From the NCBI RefSeq assembly GCF_921293095.1, contig NC_060254.1:109392917-109456916 (forward strand): 64,000 bases of DNA, written 5' to 3'. Positions 40,101 through 52,100 of the stretch are shown in pieces. The translations under genes were made by a program, and so were the position numbers. The first letter of the stretch is position 1, and the number at the start of each line of letters is the position of its first letter. The notes beneath the pieces were generated by a model. It had not been told where the DNA came from, made no database searches, and saw only the letters and a program-made list of their open reading frames with translations. Source of the stretch: Ischnura elegans (lineage: Eukaryota; Arthropoda; Insecta; Odonata; Coenagrionidae).

Positions 40101-43100
40101 GGAATCAGTTACATTATTATTGTAGAATACTGTATGAAAAACTGTAAAATATGTATCTACGTTGGTATCCCTTGATACGATATTTAGCAAAACCTCAATT
40201 CCAGGTCTTAAAACAGAGTGATTTGAATGAGTTTTACTATAATAATTCGATTTCTTAGATATTTTTCAGTGAAATTGGAATTAGTGAGAAATTTGAATTG
40301 GTAAAATCAAAAAGCATTTGATTGAAATATGTACGTATCTCTTACTATGTCATCGTGAAGGAAAGATTTTTATACATAGTAAGTCAATACCCAAAGAAAA
40401 CTAAACAAATTTCGTGCTGCATTTTCTCAGATTTGAGGCTATAGTCTCTTTTGATGACTCTAGTGCAGTGAAAGCCAATTTTAAAGTTGGAAAGAGTGCG
40501 ATAAAAATTGAAATACATAGCAGAGAAACCTATGCTGAGCAATAAATGTTGAAAAGCATTTGATATTCAAAGATTCATTTTTTAGCTGATTCTTTACACA
40601 AATTTACAGACAGTGGTACACTGAACTGTACCATATTTTTGTATTAGTTAAAATAATTTATTACAGGTCTAAATATAATTATTCATTATTGGTTCCCTTA
40701 AGTAATGGTATTGTCATAGATTTAAGTTTGTCTAAGATTTGTACAAATACAGTGACACAGGTTTCTCTAGATTAGCAATTCGTCATGAACCAAGATACAT
40801 AAGTATATTCAATTCAACTTCTCAGCAAATTTTCAGCAACTCATGGAACACATTGATTATTTGGGAAATAACAGTCTAATCAACAAAAGTTGTAGTTAAT
40901 GCATGGCTGGTTAAACTAATTCACTAAATTTCTCCCTCAGACTAATCTCCCACCACCTGGAGACAGCTATAGAATCGTACATGACTTCAAGACTGGAGTG
41001 CAATACCGAATCAACGAGCGTACTGGCAACTGCTCCATTGGACCCATTCCCACAGATTCCCCAGATGCAGCGCCAGCACCTGCGTCGACATCAACCTTCT
41101 CCACTGGATCATCATCAGAAATCGACACTACCACCAGGATACGGCTTCGTCATGCACAGGAGTTTCTACAGCACGCAGCCCGAGAAGACTTTGTATACTG
41201 GGGACTGGTGAGGCAACATTTCTCTGAATGTTGGTGTGATTTCATAGAGCTACATGAGAGTATTTACAATAACAAAACAGTCATTAACAAAGCTTAGAAT
41301 TGAATGATGCACAAAGATAAATTTCTCCTCTTTTCTCAAGAATTGAGCATAACCTCACGATTATGAATGTGTAAGGTGCAGTGCATGGAAAAATGAGAAA
41401 GCGCTCTTCAGTTCACTTAAGAACATATCTCACTTATGGGCATATACTTCTGGAAAATCGAAACTGTAGGAGATTCACGGCATTGATTTGGTGTTGCTAT
41501 AGATTATACAAATTTTTTGCAGCACTCGTTCTAATGCTAAAGATATTTTTATTCACAGAGAGACGTTCGAGGTGTTGTCTGCGATGTTTGGGTGGCTGCC
41601 AACCAACACAGAGACAACATTAATTATCCCCAAGATATTATTGATGATAAGAGGGGACGATCAGATGAAAGTATTGCAGAAGGGTTCACTGGAGGAAGAT
41701 CATTAAAATACGGAATTGGAGAATATTCAACAGTTGAAGTATTTCTTTCGCATAAAGACTGGACAGTGGAAACGGAAGACCTGGGTCAAGTCCAGCGAGT
41801 TCCTATTGGAATTGCTACGTACACAGCCCCTTCAGTAAGTATAACTACGAAAATGATTCCCATTTCCAACTCATGTGCCATCAAATGCCTATTTTTCATA
41901 CACCTCCACCTCTCAAAAATATTCATAAAGCATTTCAGTACATTAAACAAAACAAACAAAAGAAAGACTGAGCTTTGGTCTATTCCTTGCCATCCTTTCA
42001 TAGAAACAAAAAAGTTATGAAAGTTATTTGATATGGTAACATTGATCTAGACTACAGGAAGAAATTTTTTTTATAAGATGCAATATTATTATAAAATACC
42101 CTATAGGAAATAATGCACGTGAGAACCTAAATCACAATTAATATTAAATCCAATCTGCAACCCTTGACTACAAAGAAAAATCATAGTAAGGACAGCAAAG
42201 CTTTCCCGATTTTCCTACCGAATACAGATGAAAATATTTTTTTCATGACATTGTCAGTTACAATGCCTGAGAGTTACATTTAAGAATTCCCAAATCTAAA
42301 ATGCGGAACCATGCCACCATAGGACATCATACAATAGTAGTTTTTAGGTACATAGACTCAAATTACATCCATAAATTACTGCATGGATCATGGTTTCATT
42401 GCATCGCTGAAAAGGACTCGTCAATCTCCTCAGAATGGAGAACAAGTATAATTATTTAAAACTACTAGAATGAAAAGGCCCCTAACTAATATATACTCGA
42501 CGAAAACTTTTTAGATGAATTATGTTTTAAAACTGAGAGAGTAGGCCCATATAGTCAGTCACTCCTTCAGATCTCTGTCTTTAAAAATGACTTTATCTGC
42601 TGCTTGAAAACACAACATCCTTGGAGTGCTTGCACAAGACGTCAAGGTCCGGAATCGCAATGGACAGAACAAGGAAGTAGAAAGAAAATGGGTCCAGATA
42701 ACTACATAGATGAGCATTAAGCAAAAATAAATGCAGCTGTAACGTCTGAATGCAAATTCTGTACATGTTGGGTTGCCAAAAGAAAGAAAGGGAATTGTTA
42801 GGGGAGATTTGGAAAGACTTACTTGAAATTAAGTTGATTGGATAGAGAAATTACTTTAAAATAACGTTTCTTATGACCTACATTACACAGCGATAGCATT
42901 TGTTTAGTGTGATTGTAGTTTGCGATTTGTTTAGCAGCCATCAAAGACTTGTACTTGTCAATGTAACATGGATATTAAAGAGAAAACGTGCAAATCCATA
43001 CAAATCGTGAATAGTAAGTAATGCAATATCCACACCAGAAAAGGTTTCAAAATTTTAAGTTTTGCAAGGCAATGCAAGACTTTAAAATTTCACCCTTCTC

Positions 43101-46100
43101 CCTTCACATTACGTCCACTAGGCCATAATTTACACCTTGATAGTGATGCTTATTATTTACTCAAGTACTTGCACTCCAATGTAGGCATTGCTTCCTCTAA
43201 AACTACATTATTAAATGAGGCCATGATATGGCCCAACATAACACTTCTCTTCCACAAATTTTGGGAAAAACATAAGAGGACTATGTTCGGAGATATAAGG
43301 TAAATATATTTCAAAATTAAACTTCTACCCAAGTGAAGTTCCAAAAAAAAGGGTGTCATCTAAGAATTGCATTAATCGTGATTCGTGCAAATACACTCTT
43401 TTCTATCAAAAGAAAAATGAATGTCTGAGCACTGGGATTCACTCTAAAGCTCATGTTTCAGGGAGCCAAAATGACATTTATACATTACATATATTTACAT
43501 GGGACTTGTCTTATGATTAATCTTCTTTACGAGAGCTACAATGCCGTTTCACAACAAACAACAAAATTACCAAAGTTTACTCCGGACAACCACATTACTT
43601 AATTTTGATAAGGACATTATGCATAAATACATATGCTAAAAAATACCAAACACGTATCTACCCACTATGAGTAAGCAGACAGCTCTAGTTAGCAATTTTT
43701 GGTAATTAGCTGATTTTGCTGTTGCTCGATTTGCAGGAAAATTCTTGGACGTTCTCTGAAGTTGCCACAACACATTATGTTGCCTACAAAACAGGACGTC
43801 CGGGATGGTCCCACTTTGATGTAGCACCCTGCCTGGATCGAATCAATCGCCTATTTCTGAGGCTTTCTCTATTAGGTAAGTCACTCAAGAGGTATAGTGT
43901 AGTATTGCTGAGAGAGTGACCTTTTTGTGTTCTGTGTACTCCACAGAACACAAATCACACTAATAGCAAGTATGAGACGAGTAAGATTTTAACAGAAATA
44001 TTGGCATATCCACAGACGCCTGTATTTCACTGGAAAAAATGAATAATCCAATCATATTCTTTGATTTAACAATATCAACTGTCCATGATGCTGGAAAGTC
44101 ATAACAAAATTACACAGATTTCTCTAAGACCAACTAAATGCATACTAGACCATTGGTCACCATTGATATAAGTAATGACTGACATTTTTGCAAAAAAAAA
44201 AACAAACATGAATCCTTAAATAATGTATAATGATAAAATTTAATGCAACAGCTATTGATATCACACTAATGACTCTGATATTAAGAATGACTTAATCCTC
44301 TTTTCAGTGAAATATGAAGATTTGGTGCAATACAGCATGGAATCTGCAAGAGAATCCTTGAGAAGAGCTATAGCAGGCATAGCTGGAGTTACTCCCCTGC
44401 GTGTCAGCCAATTAACGGTAATATGATATTTTTCAGCACACACAAAATAGATGAAAACAACATGATTAACAACTTAAGTTCATTACTTTAGTGCAGGAAG
44501 TGGCCGATGAAGCAAGATTAAGAATTCTTTATCCAAAGAACATTGAGTCAGAATGTCATAGTTATCAAGCTACACCAATTAAAATATTTCCAGACATACA
44601 TCAGAAAGGTATCGTAGTTATGCCGTAAGAAATGTAAAAGGATAATTATGCAATTCTTCTAAAATGAATGCCAGTTCCAAGCATTGGTAGGAGTCATTGA
44701 CAATGGATTTTAAGTATCAGTGTCACCATCACCACATGTCTTGCCATATTATGATGCATGAAAATTATAATGCAAGCATTACAATGATAATTCCTGAAAC
44801 TTTCTAAAATATTAACCTCAAGGTTTACAACTTTGAGGCTTCAGTTGGTGGGACAACCAACTCATTTTTAATATGTTCATCTTCAAAAGCACAAATTAAG
44901 GTAGCCAATAGATATAAAGAGGATTGGGGAGTCACCCAAGGTGCAAGACAGGGCTAATGGTTAAGCTTAAAGCTGTTAGCCAAAAAATAAGCAAGCGTAC
45001 TTATCAAAAAAGAGACTATCGAGAAAAAGGAATGATATAATGAAGTGGATTTGGTCAACCCCTAGGTAAGGCGGGCCACCAACAAATATGCTTCCCTTTA
45101 CCCAGAAGAGAGAGAGCGCCTGAATTTCTTCATATCAGTGTACGTGGAGACCACAATAGGGTGGTTCCCTATTATTTTTTTATTGCCTAAATCAAAAGAT
45201 TATTACTTATGGAGTACGAATTTCACGCTTTTAGCTTTTTTAATGACGATATCTATTTTTCGCGATTAAATGAAAAGTGAAAATTTTCAAGCGCGCGAAA
45301 ACGCGATGGCTAAGTAGGAATGATGGGAAAAGCCCGTGCGACGTATTCCTGGTTCCAGCTGTCGGCGTGTGAGGTTACCTTGGGGGGAGGCGCAGACTGC
45401 TAGCAGGTAGCAGAGCACCCTGCTAGCTGGTAGCGCTTGGCTTAAATAAAGATTATTAATAAACTCGATTTTTTCAGGCTTAACTTTGTGAAAATCCATT
45501 GTTAACAATAAAAAGTTTTGGTACTTTTTCACACGATATATTCAAGACGGCTGGTTTCGTCGCAACCCTCCCCTACCAACGCGTAATAGCAACCAGATAA
45601 ACAACAACAAACTAACGATTTCTGTACCTGATGATGTCGCCTCCGGGACGATTGTCTTGAATAAATGGTGTGAAAAAGTACCATAACTTTTTATTGTTTA
45701 AGGATTATTAATGCCTTATCAAACGAAGGAAACTTTCCGACAATAGGCAGTTTTAATAGGTGATTATTAAGAGATGTTTCCTTGAAGCCTGTGCCTCTCC
45801 TTGAAGTCATATGCCTCATTGGTAATCTCAGACAATGTAAAGCTCCTATCTACTCGTATAGAAACTAGGTCCCTGTGACGTCACGTGGAGTGTCATCGCA
45901 TGGGCACCAATCTGGCCTTTTTCAAATGCAGTTAAAATTGACCATTGCCATTTGTCTAAACTGGGATTTCTAAAACCAAATAATTTAGTTTAGTATTATG
46001 AATACGCTAATGGTGGGTAACGAATCGCAATCAATGCCTTTCGTTTTCTTTGATGAAAGAAACTACCCTATAGTCTTAATAGTGACAATCATATCAGTAC

Positions 46101-49100
46101 AGGCGAGGTAACATTTAGGTACTTCAATGGCAGTAGAATCAAGATGTGGAAGTCAAGGGGAAGCACAGCATTATTATCCTGAGGTATCACAGTTACTCTA
46201 CTCAACTATTTACTATCAGACATAATGGAATTCTCTTGAGCAAAATATTTCAGTGGTAAACCAGGCTCCATTTATATCTCAGGGCAGGTACTAAAAGAGA
46301 GAGTACATCATGCAAATGTAATAAACTTTTGAAGATGCGAACACCGAATGTGTGACTGCTTCAAACCTATGTTTGACCAGAGAACTTTAACCTTTTAGAG
46401 ATGGTGGAGTTCTCTCCTTAGCATGACTGCTGTACTGAGCTCCAAGAGACTCTTCCGTCCCCTCTGTATGGAGCATTTTTGCAGGACTTTCGTGAAGAAG
46501 GGTCTCGCAGATAATCACACACTCTTAGCTCCAACCTTTTTCGACCCCTCCCAACGGGGACTCAGTATTATCTTCGACTCCGAGGGTAGTTGGTCTCCCT
46601 CCTTTTGCGGTTCACAACCCTACCAGCAGCAGCGGTCAATCATGCTTTGCTTATATGAATTAGCTGTGAGGATAATTGTTGCTTGCACGTAAATTGGAGA
46701 CTTTGAATAGAATTCCTCGTTTTATTCTGAGATCTGTCAAATTTTGAATGAAGCTCTACTGTCTATATTAATGGATCTATTGAATCAACAATTTCCATGT
46801 TGATTTTTATACTGAAATCGAGATACATATAAGTTAATATTTATCGTAGAATTTCGTTCAAAAATTGTAAATGCTGCTCAAAAGACAAAGAATTTTTAGT
46901 TTATATTTTTTGAGAAAGGAACAAATAATTACTTCAACAAAAACTGAAAACTGAATGAACAATTGTATGACTGCGGTCCCTTATTACCACAAAGAGGGCT
47001 GATATAAGACATGGGGTAACTGCTCCCAGATTTCGAGGGTACGGCCTAAGCCACCCTTTGTTTGGTCCCGAAACTAAGACTTCGCGAACCCGTGACCATC
47101 ATTAAAGGGGGAGAAGTAAGGAAACGTATATTTTCAGCATTCGTTTGCCTATGTTGTAAAATCTCCAACAAAAATTTTCGGCTTTTGTCTCCTGGGTCAA
47201 GAAACGTCCTGCCGCATATTTATTATCATTAGTAGCGTAAGGGTTAAGGGGGAAATGTCAAGAATGGATCTATACGTACTGGAAATCCATAAAATGAAAT
47301 AGTCCAAAGAAGGGGAATTAAAGAGAGAAAGCTACAGGATAATACACTCGAGAACTGTAAAGAGTAATGCCACACTTGGGATAATGCTCTAAAAGAGCAC
47401 TGGAAAGCATATAAAAAGTTTCTTCCAAAATACATATATTAAAGGATAATGCATAAAGAATAAAATCGAGACCAAAGCTATGCTCAGAGTATTGGAGCAG
47501 GTTTTGTATGCCAACATACGCTCTGTAACTATAAAGATGAGGTGAGAGATGTCCAAGAAAATATCGATGAAGTAAAGAAACAGGTAATAGGGGAAGTAAA
47601 TCTTATTATTTCAGGAGCTTTGAATGGTTTTATCGACTAAGTTCCTGGTGGACCAATCTTTGCCTAGCCGACTGATCATGATGAGGGTATTCACTATGTA
47701 TAAGTATTGTTCCTGCAGAGAAGATGGTAAGGGAAGAGTGGCTTAAGTTTCATATTGCAGTAAAAGAGGGGATATGTATTTATATTTGATCCATTTACAT
47801 TTGACAGATATCTATCCTTGTCCAGCAAGTCTGAAAAATGATTATAAGCTATGGTTGATGATTTAGGTAAACAGCACACACAATGAAGATTACATAATTA
47901 CCAGAAACCTAAGTTGTACAGTTCTAAAACCTTGAAACTAGTTATCTATTCACAAAAATTCAGTCCAAGAAAAAATAAATTATTTCAACTCAAGAGAAAA
48001 ACCACGAATTAATAGTTGCCACAAAATGACACTACTAAATCTCATTTTCATGGCTATTGCAAACCCATCTCAGAAGATATTTGTATTGCCATAGCAGACA
48101 GGGCATTTGAATCTCACCATTAAGGGATAAAATGCATTCAAAATCAGCTTCCCTACCAGCTATCCATCACAAGAATATAAACTTGAGAAGTAGGCTTTCG
48201 ATCATAAAAGAAACATAAAGGTCTCTTTCATTTTTCAAGTCTATCATAATCGACAGTAATAAAAAAATGGTCAACAAGCCTAATCATGAATTTTAAGTCA
48301 CATTCCAGATTTTTCCCAATCCAATGAATCACCAAATATCTTGCTTAGTTTCAAGGGATTCCCTGTCGATAGAGGCACAGAAAATAATAGGGATAAGATA
48401 TTTGTAAATGTTAAAAACCCACCATGATCTCTGATACGATTCAAAAAGCGTACAACTGACCTACCCAACAAATCGTTTCACTCCTAGCTCTCAAGTGGAA
48501 TGGGCAGTCATGGAAACACAGGAGACGAAGATGGTGCAGTGGGGCCAGTGACCCACGTTTGGTTCGTCCTCCTGGAGGCTCCAGGAGTGACAGGCCCAGT
48601 CGAGCAGCCACGCCCACAGCTGAGTCTCGCAGATGCTTTCCAAATGCTTCGAGGGATCACAAGACGCCATGAAGTGCCACTTCGCATAGCATTGGGAGCA
48701 CAGAGACAAAAGGTGAGCCTATTCTGAGCCAAAGTAAAGAACATATTTTTTCTTTATCTTTTCAGACTTTATCTCATTAATGAACAAATATATTTATTTC
48801 TCAAGATTAAGATCATGCTTTTATAATAAAAAGAAAACATCAATTTCTAATAATTATACTTTAATCTCAAGTTGAAATAATGGGTAGGTGTTAATGACTT
48901 GGTTCTATCTTTTTCTGGTACGTATAGATGCATTCACACGGAATAATGTGCTTTCTACTTTTTAAGGTGGTTCAAATTGCACCAGGATCACTGGTGAAAA
49001 CTCCAGAAGCATTCCACCCTCTTACAAGAAGAAGGTCATCTCCAGTCATGTACTTACAAACAAGTTATACGACAGGTAATTATAACCAATCTCTTTTGAG

Positions 49101-52100
49101 CTTTTCACTCACAGCATCGTGATCTTTAACACTTTCAATGCAGGCCCAATTTTCATGAACATCGTCAGAATTGGCCGATAAAATGAGAAAGAAAAATAGA
49201 GAAGCGCACCATAACTTCCGTTCAAATACTGCTATTTACAAAAGGCGCACACGGGTCGAAAGAGGAAAGCTTGCTGAAGGCCATACACACGATCTTAAGA
49301 CTCAGAAGTGGATATTATAATCACGTACAGAGGCAGAGCACATCAATTGACGAGCTCCATATCTCGGCTTGGACTGCTGAATGTGTTAAGATACCAAGAA
49401 ATTATTCAAGGCAAATTAAACATAAGATATCCAAAAGCTCCCATTTACAAGAAATCAAACATGCTTGCACTAACTCGTAACAATTTAGGTTCACTTGTAA
49501 ATGTGAGGATGAAGAGAACAAGATAGCAGGCATTGCTATGATTGTTATCTTAAATTTATTCTGACATCAACACCGGAGTGCCTGAGTTAAGATATTAAGA
49601 AATGTTAAACATCCACAATGATCACTGATAAAACTTGATATTCAAAAAGCATAAAACTGACTGACCCAATTCAAATCGTTTCACATCTATCTCTCAAGTG
49701 GAATGAGCAGTCATGGATACTCAGGAGATGAAGAGGGTACAGTGGTGCTCGAATGTTACCATCCTTCTTCTTACTTTTGGCTTTCCGTAAATTATTGAAA
49801 AGAATTATGGTGAAATTCACAATTAATGAGTCGCCTAAATCAGTCTGGAAATATTAACACACCAGAAAATGTTGCAAATAGTATATCTGAGAATATTTGA
49901 ATGTTTGCCAGTAGATACCTACATCACATAATGTAATTAAAGTTGAAACAGGGCAACACCCGAAAAAATTGTGAAAAATAACCATTAAATCGAAACTTTA
50001 AGCACGTACGTGGTGGAAGGGTAGGTATTAATAATGAAAGACACTTTAGCACATTGAATGTATTTGATAATGGTGTAATAGCCGAAACCAGTCAATATAA
50101 TTTTTTATAAACTTGTGGAAGAAACAAAGTGTCTTTCATTATTAAAAAGTACCATATTTACCCACAAAAAAGTAATATCCCAATCAGACGGACTAATCAC
50201 ATAGCACTTCAAACACAATTGCGGTAGGAACGCACAATAGTGAGGCATCCTCCAATATTCAAAAACTCCATACCTACCACTACTTTCCCTTGAAATTCCT
50301 GTTGATATTTCAGTACGAGATAGAACAATTTGAGACGAAATCCCCCAGTTGTCACCACAAATTACTATTGATACGACTGATTGGACAGTTGAAGAACATC
50401 ACAGATGCAAATGTAGATAACTGTCATTTAATGGAATATCAACCATTTCACTAACTAATGGATGTAAACCACTTTATCCCTGCTCTCACATATAAATATG
50501 ATGATCGGGCATGTCTAAAAACAGAAAATCACTGCTCTAATCTTCTGAAAATCAAAGATGCTTCCTTCGAGTTGGATGGCAAGAATCACAATGCAAATGC
50601 CCATCGTAACACATCCTCTATTTCAGATTGACAAGAATAGAAGACGAGTGGTACCCACAAAAACTATATATGAAACTGTTATCGTCATATGATGCGATGC
50701 TCTTATCTCAAGCAAAGCGTCAACTCACATTACGTTCACTATGACATTAATAATGAACCTTGAAAAATAGAAAAGCGCTGAAAGAAGACCAATGCAACGA
50801 AAACACGGTCGCAAGATCACTTTCTTTAACTCTCCTCAGCGATCATAGCATACAAAGGTCAAATGAACACAAATGAGAATGATGCATTTAGAGCACTGAC
50901 CTTAATGCATAGTGTTTATGCCAATACAGAGTTAAATGCGCATTGGAATAGCTGCACAAGGAAATGGAAGCCTCTACTCCAAATGTTGTCTGTCGGTAAA
51001 CATCGAATGGTTGCAATGAGGCGTGAATAGGGCACCTCAACTTTGCTTGCATAGCTAATAAAACATTTGCTGGCGATGAAACTGGCATAAAAAGAGCAAA
51101 ACACCTTGAATCTTAGACCTTGGTTGCATCGTAAGGGCCGAGTTACGGACGCTTCATTCCACGAGGGGCAGTCAAGTTGGGACCATTTGGGACAGCTCAA
51201 GCGGTTGAAGTTGGATACGTAAGCTGTAAAAAATAAAGCTGAAACAACTATGCCACGGAAATATGTGCAACAAAGGATATTAACTGTACTAATAATCGAG
51301 ATGTAATTATTAACAAGTGATTCCTTCCCCCCTGAAGCAGTGATAACTCGCACAACTCATGACGACCGAATACGGCGCCATTCCATACGCCACACGATTG
51401 GCAAGTTCGCAAATGACATTCGGCAGTCAACATTATGATGTAATCCTGACTTAAAACATATTCACAGTCATAAGTCAATAAATATAAATTGAAAACGATA
51501 TTCCGTTTAAATTGCACAAAATCATCAGCCGGAACAGATGTAAATGCGCTGATTTTTTTCAAACTCCCGCCAACTTTAGTCAGCGCGCCCGCCAAGGTCA
51601 AAGGGTATTCCGTTGTCTACGAGGTAACGATCACAATATGATCTGATATTTATTCAAAACTAAAAATAGGATTTAAAAAATTAGTATTGAAATTACTCAA
51701 ATATCTGAGACGGATAAATATAACACATTTGACACAAAAACTTTTCCAACATAGCGCCGTATTTGAAAGGTGAAGGACCAAGGGTACGATCGTAATCATA
51801 AATATGCATATGGTAATATAAACTCACTCAACATTTATTGTAAGGGTAAAATTTACGAAAAAACTCGCCCATTTATCACCAAAAGTTCAAGTTGTGCACA
51901 CCTTAGAGATACCATGGGAAAAATCTTAAAAAAATATATAATGAAAAATAAATTAATAAGGAATTTTGATGCAATGCATTATTTTGTACGTATTTATATA
52001 ATAATTCACAACAATTAAAAGCAAGATGGTTAAAATATTGGCATGGACAATCATTTAATTGGTGATTAGGAATTTATTCGAGTAGTATCAGAGATAACAC

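Larger units (their letters stand above)
44625..48507. other. intron 9 with MITE, foldback element and LINE remnant
   Basis: It holds MITE family 1 copy 3 (45157-46070), its nested foldback insert and an RTE-like endonuclease remnant at about 47480-47690. A more GC-rich open stretch at 46423-46690 has no family resemblance or splice support and is left unassigned. Confidence 0.5.

Noticed and set aside
46423..46690. 89-codon open frame in intron 9
   Set aside because: More GC-rich than its surroundings but without family resemblance, and exons 9 and 10 already join in phase without it.
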